Shown: piece by piece, positions 47,901 through 59,900 of the stretch
Layout: each line of letters starts with the position of its first letter
Numbering within the stretch: the stretch's first letter is position 1
Assembly: GCA_026874595.1 (NCBI GenBank)
Contig: CM049309.1
Span: 51,434,079 to 51,498,078 of the forward strand
Direction: 5' to 3'
Length of the DNA stretch: 64,000 nucleotides
Source: Sipunculus nudus
Taxonomy: Eukaryota; Annelida; Sipuncula; Golfingiida; Sipunculidae
Notes under the pieces: generated by a model
Told to the model about the DNA's origin: nothing
Seen by the model: the letters and a program-made list of their open reading frames with translations, nothing else
Database searches by the model: none
Translations under genes and position numbers: made by a program

Positions 47901-50900
47901 GATGTCAGGCATATGCTTGGTAAGGTTATTAGCAGTATCAAATTTAAACAATTTCATAAACTCATTAAACAATATGAGGGATCAGTTTTCATGGGTATGA
48001 TGGGCCTTGGTTGTATTCCTTGCTCTCTGCAAGAAATGCAGTTCTAGAAATTTCAAGATATATATGGAAGAGCTTCTCTTCAAAATAATTATGTATATAA
48101 TAATAATAATAATTAATAAATATAAAAACATGAATCCCAGTGAAAATCATTTCTAGTGTAGCAAAACTTTGGTAATTGTACATTTTCTTTTTTATATAGA
48201 AAACAAATATTTTTCATTCTCATGTCACCTATCACAGAAATATATCCTCAACCCTCTTAAGAATGTCATATTCAGTATAAAAGTCTGCTGAAAGAAATAG
48301 TCTTTGTTAAAAGAAATAGTTTTATTAATATATAAACTATAAATGAATATTTGTTCATAGAAACTTAAGGTGTGCAACTGATTATTTACTCAAATGTTAT
48401 TAATAATTTAATATGTATAATATTAATGGATATTTAATGATAGAATTAAAGTAAAGTATTGAATATATGGTAAAGTCTACTGGGTTTTTACACCCGAGCC
48501 TAATGGCTCATCAGGCCGGAGCTTATCCTAGTTTCAGTAGCATGAAGCAACTTAGAGTTAAACTCCTCCTGGATGGGACGCAAGTCCATCGCAGGTTACC
48601 TTCCCAGTATTTGCTGATACTCATTTCTACTTCTGGGTGGACAGAGGCACACTTGTGGTTGGGACCTTGCCCAAGGGTCATGGCACGGTGGGGGTCTGAC
48701 CGGGATTCGAACTCACAACCTCTCGGTCATGAGCCCGGCACCTTAACCATTACACCACTGCCCCCAATATATACTTAAAGGTTAATTAATATGTAAAATA
48801 CAAATGTATATTTGATGACAAAGTTAAAATTTGTAACTGCATATTTACTCCTTAAACAAGTGATTGATGCAGAACGTTAGATTTGTAAACTTCTGTATCT
48901 GTTTGCATGATGGCTAGCATGACAAACATTTCTAGGTTTGATGGTATGGAGCATCACTCGCCTCGCTAATTACTCGAACAGTTGTAGCTGTATGGAGCAT
49001 GACAGTTGTATTGTACCGTCTGCATCTTACCTCACGGTCAATAATGAGAAAATTTGCGATGATTTTATTCAAGTTAACCAGGTATAGTGTACAAGAACAA
49101 ATGATTGTTTCAAATACTGACACTAGATGGAGGTTACACACTGTCATGGTACATTTTACTGTAAACTATGTGGTGGTCTTATCTGGCAGACCTTTTTGCC
49201 AATGATCATTTTATATTTGCTTACCAATTACAGCAAGTGATTATTCACAGTATTACAATACTACAATGTGTCTTATTTGATATCAGTTGATTATAACACA
49301 GGCTTTGTTCACCAATTTCATACAAAGTAGGTGTGCCAGTGTTTTACGTAAATAACTTCCCATTCATTTTATCAAATAATATTTTATGTCCTTAATGTTC
49401 TTCTTCAGCCAGGAATATTTTCCTTACTTTGTGGATATGTCTGATGATTTGATGAAATTTTAATTGCTTTTGGTAAGACTTCCTGCTTTATTGCATAAGC
49501 ATTACTTTAATAAACTTAAAATGGACCATTTTGACCTGATGTTTACCTGTCACAGCACAGTAGATGAAAAGTCAGCAATCACTGTTCCATCTTAATAACA
49601 AGGATTAGATATGCCACAAAGGTCTAAATGCTGGCTCACACATCGCCAGTGTCACCCTGATAGGTACTGATGTGCTTTCCTGTTGTCTTCCCGGTGTCAC
49701 AGTGGTGTCATCCCGATGTCACCCAAATATGTATCAATGTTACCCAGTGTCTCAGATCTCATTCCTTTGTGTTCCAGTGTCATCCTAAATCTAAAATGTT
49801 TGAACATGTTAAAATGTCCTTATGTCTCCCCGATCTTCTTTACTTCCCAATGTCATCCTGATGTTACCCATATGTTCAGATATGACCCGGGTGTAAAGTT
49901 AATTGGATGTCAGATCAGGACACATCATGGGGCAACACACTGATGATGTGTGCATGAGCCTTTTCTTTGTGGCTTTGCCATCATAGATGTAATGCCATGA
50001 GAAAATCATACATACCAAAACACAATGGTCACAATTCATGGGTAAGAAAAGGCAAAAAATGTTAACCAGTACATTAGATGATGCAGGTTCAGTACATCTT
50101 AGGAGAGGACACAGCGTAATGTTTTATACATCCATATGATAAGGGCAGTAATTGATACATCGTGATAAAAAGACATATATTGTATCAGTATCACAAGATG
50201 TTCCTAATATGATAGGTTGACGATATAGTACTTATCATCCTGTGGAAAGCTACATCCAACATATAGAAGTATATATAGTATTTCAGCTGCATTTCAGGCA
50301 AAATTGTTTCATCACAAGCAAGAAAAAAAGCAATTGATTGTTTTTTCCTTGGGAATAAACTGTTTAATTTTTAAAAATTTAAAATGTATAATTCATTTTT
50401 GGTAAGGGATTTAAAAAAAAGGAAGACCTTGCCTTATATTCTCAACAGTAATATACTTGATATGTATCACATGGTGAATTATATAGAGAGCGAAATATAG
50501 CGATACGTATCATCAGCTAATATTTTGTAACAGCCAATATATGATGCTTTGAAAGGTTCAGGCCAGAGCTTGAAGAAAAAAGGTCCATTCTTAAAAGCTT
50601 ATGAATTTGTGTCAGTAAAGTGTCAAAATTTATTGACTGTAATCTGCTTCTTAATACATTCTATGGATTAAAAAGTAATAGGAAAATTTCTATTTACACT
50701 AACAAAATATAGGGGAAAACTTAGTGCCAGGAATTAGAATGAGAAATCACAGGGAACATTTGACAACCTAAACATGCAAAGAGTCCACCTGTACATTCAC
50801 TCCCACCAAGACTTTGTCACCCCAAGGCCTAACCAGCCTTTTTGTTCAAAATGTAGATTCTTGTAGCTGCTTTAATTGAAAAGTATGCAAAAATTGGATG

Positions 50901-53900
50901 TTCTTTATGAAAACTATACAGGAACATGCCACAAATAGCCAGAAAACTAAGATTTACCTGTATTATGTTTAATTACTACATTAACCAATCAGAAATAATA
51001 ATACAACTGTATGAGTTTTAAAACCTTTTAAGTGTAATTCATCTTAAATTTATTTCATCACTGCCATCATACATGTGCATAGTTTTAAACTGAATTCTGA
51101 TAGAATTGTGTATATTTTAGAGCCATTTAGTTTTCAATAATTTAAGAAAACATGACATGGCAGATTAGTGCATTTATGTTATTAGTGTATATTTTTACAT
51201 TGAAAGGTTTGTGTAATTTAATCAACTATACTAAGCATTCATTGTATGCCTGTTTATACTGATGTTCCTGTGTATCGCTTGTATTCTGTTAATCTTCTGT
51301 TCCTTTGCCAGCCAGCAGGCCACTGTACACTCTGCATGGGCAGTTCATAAGTACTCATGTCTGCTTCACTGGTAGCTTGTCTGTTAGTTGTAAAACCAGT
51401 TCTCTACTGCCTGTTCATATTCAGTTAACTACACTGTCATGTGACCTCTGCTGTTAGTGCCCATTGGCTAGATGTGTATGCCTTGATGTAATAATATGCT
51501 TGAATACCAGAACAGTAATTTAATCAAATGTCTGCACTTTTAAGCACCTAGTACAGGTATATATGATCCACATATATGTAGATCTGTAAAATTTATTTGC
51601 ACAAGGTTAAAACCTACCATGGTGATTGTAATACCTTATTCCCTCTACCCTTGTGATTCAAATATCACATAGTGATCTTCACCTCCAAAATCATCACCAA
51701 GCACTGCTTATAATGTGTAATACATAGATTTTGTAGCAAAGTACCTCTGATTAAACAAAACATTAGCCATCCCTTCATAATACATTTCATAGTAACTCTG
51801 ACATCATAGCTCACTATAATTTATGTTGTTTGTTGATTCTTTTTTTAATAAACAAACAATTGGTGGTTGGGTCAAAGGGAATTCTTAGATGTACACCTGT
51901 ATATCTTTGTATATATTCTTTGTTGTATGATCATTATCTTGGAGGTAAGAAGTAGGACTATCAAATGGGTACCAAATTTTGGACTTAGGTACCCAAAAGG
52001 CATTACTCGACTCTGACTTTAGTGGTCATTGCCATGGCAACAATGTAAAGATATATAAAGAAGCCTCTGTAAACCTGTGAAAGATGTGTAAAAAATTTTC
52101 TTAGTGACTTATAAACTTTCTCCCTAAGAGGGCCCTATGATAATAATTAAAAATCAATGCCTGTGATTTTTCAGTAAAAATAAAATGAATATGGATTTTT
52201 AGCAACACAAGTACTCAAATCCAAATTTGGACTCAGTTACTCAGTAATGAATGATTAGAGTACTTGAGTACACCTTTCAGATATATTAAGTAGAATGTAG
52301 ATGTCAAAGCTGTGGCTTAGATTTTATTGAACATTGATAAATCTTCAAGTAATATGAGAGATGTTTCCTTTTTAAAGCAGTATACTGCAGGAGCCAATGT
52401 CTTAAAAGGCTTTTTCTAAAAAAAAAAAATGTATGATATACAACTATATTTTTTTTAAATATAAGGCGTGCCAAAAATGACTGTCTTTCTGGCAGCCACG
52501 ACAGTGCTGCCTTGTCGATGTCTGTTTTAAGTTAGTTATCAGATTCATTATCACGAAAAACAAATGAACCAATTAATCTAAATTGATATAAAAGATATGG
52601 AAATAAGTTCACCCTTTTAATTTTACTTCTGGGGTTATGTATTTTCAATAATTTGGGATATTTGTTTTGAAAAAAAGGGCCAACATGTTGACTCATGTGG
52701 ATGGCCACAGGTATGAACTTTTTCTCTTTTAAATGTGTACAGGAGACACATGCTCTTTTTATCAGTCTCAGGTGTTTTCTATGTACATATAATTCATTAT
52801 TTATGTCTATTTTGTTACAAAGACAAATTGCTGAGAGGAAAAATCCTGGGCCGATCCGGGAATCGAACCCAGGTCCGTGGCGCACAAGTCCGGCGAAACA
52901 ACCGCTTCGCTAGCAAAGCAAGCTTCACTAGCGAGACAGTTCAGTCCACTTTTATGTGCAATATGTATGTGTGTACACAAAAAAAAAATTTTGAATTCAT
53001 ATTTAATGTATATCCCTATGTATATAGATACACCTATAAATAGATGGTCTGAATATCTTGTATGTGTTATCTGTCAAGGTTGTCATGTGGCACATACTTT
53101 TTTAAACAGTTCACATCTAACCACTGATGCTTTTCCCTTATTAACCATAGGGGTGGCATTACATCATGTATCAGCTTTGGGCAACTGAGCAGTAACAATG
53201 CATGTGTTTAGACCCATGTTTTAGTTGGTATATAGATTTTTCAAAGACGGAATTTTAAGGACAAAAATTAGTAAATTTTTACCATAAGTGTTATTGTTCT
53301 TCATTTCAGATTTTGCTTAATTTCACTATATTTCTGAAGGTTGCCATTATTTTAATTTGATATACCTGCTTAATTTCTAAAGTCTGTCTTATACCTAGAC
53401 CAGTGTGAATTAATAAATAATCATTACTGGTGTCTATTAAATTCATCACAGGTCAAAGTGTGAATATATAATTCTGTAGAACAGTGATCTTTATTTATCT
53501 GCTATTCATGTAAAAAAATAATGATTATTTTTGCTTTTATTGGGTCTAGGTATTTTTGTTTGTTAATGTCCAGCAAAGGACACTGTCTGTAGCAGTTGGA
53601 AAAAATGCAACTAAATGATCCCATGTTTGGTTGTTTTTGATTGGTCAAACAAAAACTGCTACTGAATGATTCCATGTTTGGTTGTTTTTGATTGGTCAAA
53701 CAAAAACTGCAACTAAATGATCCCATGTTTGGTTGTTTCTGATTGGTCGAACAAAAACTGCTACTGAATGATCCCATGTTTGGTTGTTTCTGATTGGTCA
53801 AACAGGAGCAAGAAGTAGCATATTCAGTACAAAAGTCATAAGTGGGTCGTCCAGTGCACCAAATCTGTTGGACATGGATCTGAACGAAGTGCTAGGTATG

Positions 53901-56900
53901 TGCGTGCCAAGGCTTCTTGTAGACGCGTTGCTTGCTTCCTAGTTGCTTAGTGTTAACGGTTTTGTTTCCATTATTGTAAATAACATCCTGACACCCTTTT
54001 CCTTCCTCAGATAATCATTTTTGGATGGGGGTCTGCAGTTAATCCGTAACCACTTGAATGAATACCATGACCTCTTGTAATTATTTTCCCCACCCTTTTA
54101 TTTGCTGTGTTATCGTAGTTTATTGTACCTGATGTTCTTTGCTATTGATTATTGCTGGTTATGATGTTGTTGTTGATGATTTTCTTTCAGGTGTAAATAC
54201 TGTGGTTGCCTTTTTGTTCGCGAGGGTTTTAATTTCGCGATATTCGCGTATGGTAAATAATCGCGAAAATGACTCCCCTTGGGAATAATTGGTCAATTGA
54301 GTGTGTCCTTCTGATTAAGTGTAGCCAATCCTTGAATGGGAATAGGTTAAAACAGTGAGAAATCTTAATATAAGTTACATCCATGCAGGTATAGGGAAAA
54401 CATTCCCTTAAATTTGAACTAAAGAACCTGTGCTGTGTGTACGGGCCCATCCTTATATGAGGAGAATATCACAAGCTCATGAATTATTCTCAAATAATAA
54501 TACACACAGCAATGGCTTTACCAAAGATTTGATATAGGTTCTGGTGAGATCGCGAAAATGACACCCTCGCGAAACATTAAAAATGGAGAAATCGCAAAAT
54601 TTCAGCCTCGCGAATATGAAGCCAACCACAGTATAGGGAGTTATTATTAGTCCCATTTTGCTGAGAAATGCAAAAGAATATCAGTAAAATCTGTTAAGAT
54701 TTACATCTCTCCGTACATTGGTTATATATTCTTGATAAATTCATGTGGCTAAGTTGATAACTAAAATTGTAGCTGAAATACCTTTTTGCTTTCACTGAGA
54801 TAACAACACCAAATATGAAAGGAAGATATAATCTTAGAAACAAGAACAGTCAAGACTTTTATAAGATGTATAGTGATATTTCCTTTCACTGCCATCCTTT
54901 AATCATGCATTTTCAATAAGCAGGGCCCTTCTTGAAGTGGTCAGGCTTTAGAGAACTTCTAATTTAACTTCCAAACTTATTTCTGGATGGTCTTGGCAAA
55001 CTTAAATGATGTCAGAGGGACATAGTTATTACAAAGCCAAAGTTAAAACACAATTTGGAGCACTTCAAAGGTCAAAGTCACGTTTGTGTTTAAGGCTGCT
55101 TCAAAAAAATTCTGCCCATGAATCAAGATAGAAAACGCCTCTGCTTTACCCCGTCACCTACATTGTCCATATATTTTTAGTTGAAGACTTATGGAATGTG
55201 TTAATCTGATCCATCAGATAAACATTGAATAAGTATATGATAGTATATCCCAAACATGATGGGATGCTACCCAATGGTTAAACCATCACCATTTGCAGCT
55301 GAAGATTCTTTATTCCCTGGCAAAGCCTATGGGGCTGCACTCCTTATGCAGCTGTTATCCACTGCAGTTGATCCAGATCTCCTTTGCTCTAACCGCTGCT
55401 TTGTATAGCAAGATTCTCTGTTACAAAGCAGCAGTTAAAGCAAGTTAAAAGTTAAAAGCAAAGGAGATACTAAATGACTGCTGTGTATAGGTGTACTCCA
55501 AGGCAAGTTGATTAAAATAACACAATTCAGAGATTCACTCTTGTTTGTTAACTAATGGTACAGGTTAGACTTTTGATATACCTGGCCCCTTTGTATGTGA
55601 AACCTGAAATTCGGAAGGCTCTATAATAGCATTTCTTCCCATTAAGTACATCAGCATTGAGTAGATAGTGTCACCAACAGGCCATGGACCTAACTTTAAG
55701 AACGAACACATGACAAGGTGCCTTGTGTCACACACTTAATCTTCTGTAGGTTTAAGAGAAAACTTTTGGTCAGCTTCATGTTCACATGGTTAAATTCTTG
55801 CAATTATCTCATTTCATGTATCCTTTTCCATACAGTAACAAACATGTATCCATTATTATTTATTAATTATTTAATATGTGCATATGATTTGAATATTATG
55901 ATGAGAACCTTGAGGGAGTGGAAAATCTATTTAATAACAGACAGATACTATAATTGATCTGATGTTTCTTAAAATAATATTCTTTATTTAATGGGTAGCA
56001 TAAAATGTGTGATATTATTTATAATATCCCTCTTTTGACTTTTAACTTTTGACACTAAGTATTAAATTGAGGATACGGCAAAGAGGCTTCAGTTTAAATT
56101 ATTGTTCACTGTTGTAGGTGAGGCATCTTATTTACACAGGTTTTCTTCCTTAATTATTTCCTTTCGGGAATATCGCCAATTTTAAACCTCTAAACAAGAA
56201 GATAACCACAGTATTCCAAGCCCAAACTTAAGGGTGGTCTCAGGTAAAATATACCAATAACCAATGTCCATTCATTTAACATCAGACATGTCAGCCAAAA
56301 TAATAGTTGTATTTTTTCAACTCTGCAAATGTGGATAGCTGTTGTAGCTGTTAGGTTAGGAGTGATCTCTCTGTGTATCCCTGGCTCACATTACATCAAG
56401 GAATTTATTTGAAGGCCATGATTCAGATGCCAGTTTCATCACCCAGTACATGCATAATGCATAAGACAAGCACATTTAGCTGATATACCACACTTAAATA
56501 GCAACAGCTGTCATCTTTATGTTCAGCAGTCAGCTACTTGTCACTATAGAAACCAAAAGTCATGATGAAATGAAGAAAAAGAAAAACGGCAAAAAATTGT
56601 CACAACATTTTGATGAATTTTAAATCATGGTATTTAACGAATTTTTCCACCCAAAAGTTGGTCTTAAGGCTGCAATGGGTTAAAAGAAGGAATAGACAAA
56701 ATATAAGGTGAAGGAATGGAAGAAACTGTTACAAGGCCCAGCCGTATTTCCCCGTAATACATTGTATCAGCAGTCCCTTATTCTTTAATTTCTCCCATTT
56801 TAATCATATTTCTATAGATCTTCAATATCTGAACAAAATAGTGCATTTCTTGCTTTTGGGCAAGGATGTCTCGTCAGGTTTGTCATACGTGCTCCTGTTA

Positions 56901-59900
56901 GTACATCCACTTTTACTCTTTTTACAGACTACTTCACCAGTCCTCATATAGTAATGCACAAGCAATAACATATTCTGTTCATATGGTTAAAGTATGTTCA
57001 GTCAAATGCCATGAAAACAAGAGTTTACCTTAGCAATCATGGCTAGCTCAAACGAAAGTACCTGATTTTATGCTGGACAATCCTGTATTTCATGTCAAGG
57101 TTTCTCATACGTTTCCCATAAATTTGGCATTTAATGGGGCTGGGAGCCTCGCCTTATGAATATCTTTGCTCCTCTGAAAACAGAGACTGTTTAATATGCA
57201 TTTTGATGCATAATGCATGCCTGGTTGCTGTATCAGAATCATCCCTGACGACAGGCTTTGGTGTTGCTGGGATAGAAGGTCCCCTTTTTTTCCTGACCAG
57301 TCACCTTGCACCAGATTCTGTTCAGTGGTGAACTCAGATGACTTACATCTTCCTCACACCTGTTACATCACTTGACAGTGTGTATGGATGAAAATAGTAA
57401 TGTATTCATGATGTTCAGCCTCTGGACCCAGTGGAACATCATTGTGTTCCAGACACAAACCAATAAATGCTACAAAGTTCACTGCTTATAATTGTTAAAG
57501 CAAGGAAAATAAATCCTCAAGTAAATATTGCATTGCTGTTGTAGCAAGAATGATTTAGTTATATGTAATAAATAATAAACCAGAATGCAGGGGATGTGCA
57601 TATAAATGTCAGCCAAAGTACGTGGCATTGTTTTACGTATATACGACTGACAAGACTATGACCTCATTGATTCAGCTGAAACACAGTCAGGCTCCTCATT
57701 TCCCATGGGAGTTCCTGAGTTCAGTCTTTCCAAAACCAGGAAATAAAATTCAAAGTGGTATATATTTTCACACACCACTTGTGTTAAAGTTTAAACCTGT
57801 GTCAAGTACGCCTAATACTGATCTGGTTGAAATAACATGTCATAGTGGGAAGGGGGGGGGGGGGGGGGGGAGGGGTACCACTCTACTTTTGTCATGCAAC
57901 AGCTCTAAGGTCAAGCCACTGATATGCTCGTTTTTGACAAGAAGGATGCCTAGTGTGTCTGTCCTAAGAGGGAGCATTTCCTGTGTTTTCTCATAAATCT
58001 CTGGAAATTTCACATTGTTTCTGGAAGGGGCTATTGAAGCACCATCTGTAAGGAACTACATGTACTACTCAAGAATGCGTAATATGATCATCAACATAAT
58101 GGTTTAAAGTAAAATATATTATATTCTTAAAAATACTTAAAATATGTCAAAATATTAATCTAAACTATAGCATGTTTTATATGTATAGTACATTATCTTA
58201 ATTGATTGTTTGGTCTATCAAATGTCAAAATATTTTGGATACCAGGCAGAATATGACTTTTGTGGCATATGAGATGATGTAGATCCAATTCCTTGCCCTT
58301 GTGAATTAGTTCATGTGATAGCCTGTAGATGTCACTAACAGGAGTGGTGTTTTCCAATAACAGCAGATCACCTACTGAGTCATTAGAATTAGTTCATACA
58401 ACTACCATCAGATGGCATTGAATGCCAGCAGGTATCATGCTCAAATGCTCGTGAATGATAAATAGACTTATCATTAAAAATGAATCATAATGAGCTGACT
58501 TGAGTCAGAGTATAAACTACATTTTTTGTGCAACATGTCTTGTGTATATAAATTGATTATTTAAGTATGAAGAATTATAAGTGTGTATAGATATGCATGT
58601 ACCAGGGTGAAGGCAGTGTTATTATCCCTTATGTATATAATATGATTGGTAAAATCTATATTTTGGAATCTCTTACCATAGTTGATCATTTTCTTAACTA
58701 AATGACTGTATATATTGTACCTATCTTAACATTAATTTAACATTAGTACCAGGATATTAAATTTTGACAGAATATCACTTTGCATAATACCACATGCAAA
58801 GCTGTTTGTTAGATGTGATCTGATTAAATTGTCTGATTTTCTATTCATATATTAAAATAGTTACATAATTCAGTTGTTTCCTTATTGCATCACAATCAGA
58901 TCATGATTATTGTTAAGCGCCAAGCCAATATTCTTGTGTGCTTACATTTGTGGAGCATTAGCATCAGCTGTCATATTTATTGTTGATTTTATGGATTTGA
59001 ATAATTCTCTTAACATCAAATGACAAATGGTTGGTTTGATATTTATTGCTATTGTTTTCTTGAAGTTAATGGCTTGTATGTTTCCCAGGTTTGGCTTGTA
59101 TTCAAATTGTTATTTGCGCATGCTGCATATATATGCATTTGCTCTTTGAATTCTGGATTTTTTGAAGAGCCAATTGCTCCCAGTTACATAAATCACAAGT
59201 CAATAACTCATGCACACATTGTATAACCTAAATTGTCACCTCCAGTCTGTGTGTAGTTCTGAGAGAATCAAGGAAATGTGTAGTGTTATTCCCAGAACAA
59301 AATTATTTAGTCTTTTTTTATAGTTTATAACAACAGTAAAGTTTTCTTGTGTATCATGATTTGAAAGTTTCATTTTGTAACATTAACAGTAAATTTTATT
59401 GCAGAAGCTATAGCCTACAATCTAATGGAATGGCTTGCTAAAATTACTTGGCTGGCATTATTTAGGTATTTCATGGCTGGAATTAATACTTGCAGGATAA
59501 AAAGTCACATACTAATACTTTGCAAATTAGAATATATGGTCTTCAGTGTTACAGTTAATACAGAACTGGGAATGTGGTAAGAATATAATATAAGACTTCA
59601 TAACATTTGTCCAAGTAAATGGTATTTAACAAATTTGTACCATACATAAGAGCGATTTTGGCAAAAGCACTGTTGATGTACTAAGTATGCATGTATGCCA
59701 AGCTCCTACTAAATTACGTTTACAATAGACTGTACAGTTGAGCTGTAAACATATTCATTAATCATTAACTTTTGATTGCAGGATGTGATGGCTGGAGGGT
59801 ACCAAGTATATGTCCACTCGAGACATTGCATAATTCCCTGACACTGAAGCAGCTAGAGTCCTTTTTATCCCGTCTTACTGCTCTGTCTCCGTACAAGACT

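Larger units (their letters stand above)
46141..53805 (+). other. PPIP5K intron between exons i and j
   Basis: A 7.7-kb intron holding a TA-MITE relic (46913-47005), a SINE (48469-48765), a tRNA-like SINE head (52840-52935), a candidate exon (51312) and the 51-bp minisatellite. At 49650-49870 TGTCATCC/GATGTCACCC words recur irregularly. At 51960-52270 there are GGTACC/ACTCAAAT/GAGTACTTGAGTAC words, like internal parts of a hAT-type MITE, without clear ends. The rest shows nothing. Confidence 0.55.
53896..59781 (+). other. PPIP5K intron between exons j and k
   Basis: It contains the TA MITE (54198-54633), a foldback (55377-55468), a MITE relic (56107-56213) and a 19-base G-run (57852-57870). 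The rest is AT-rich with no exon candidate in the required phase. A TTTTCTTTCAG at 54190 is followed by GT and leads nowhere. Confidence 0.55.

Noticed and set aside
52532-52885. A 117-residue minus-strand frame
   Set aside because: It runs out of a tRNA-like SINE head into AT-rich DNA; composition and context are non-coding.
52840-52935. Functional tRNA gene
   Set aside because: A and B boxes are present, but the acceptor stem does not pair; better read as a SINE head.
53502-53801. A minus-strand frame with a 17-residue repeat (Ser/Phe/Gln-rich)
   Set aside because: It is produced by the 51-bp intronic minisatellite; the multiple-of-three period keeps the frame open by chance.
54181-54200. 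Strong acceptor-like TTTTCTTTCAG in the intron after exon j
   Set aside because: It is followed by GT and then MITE sequence with no open frame in the required phase.
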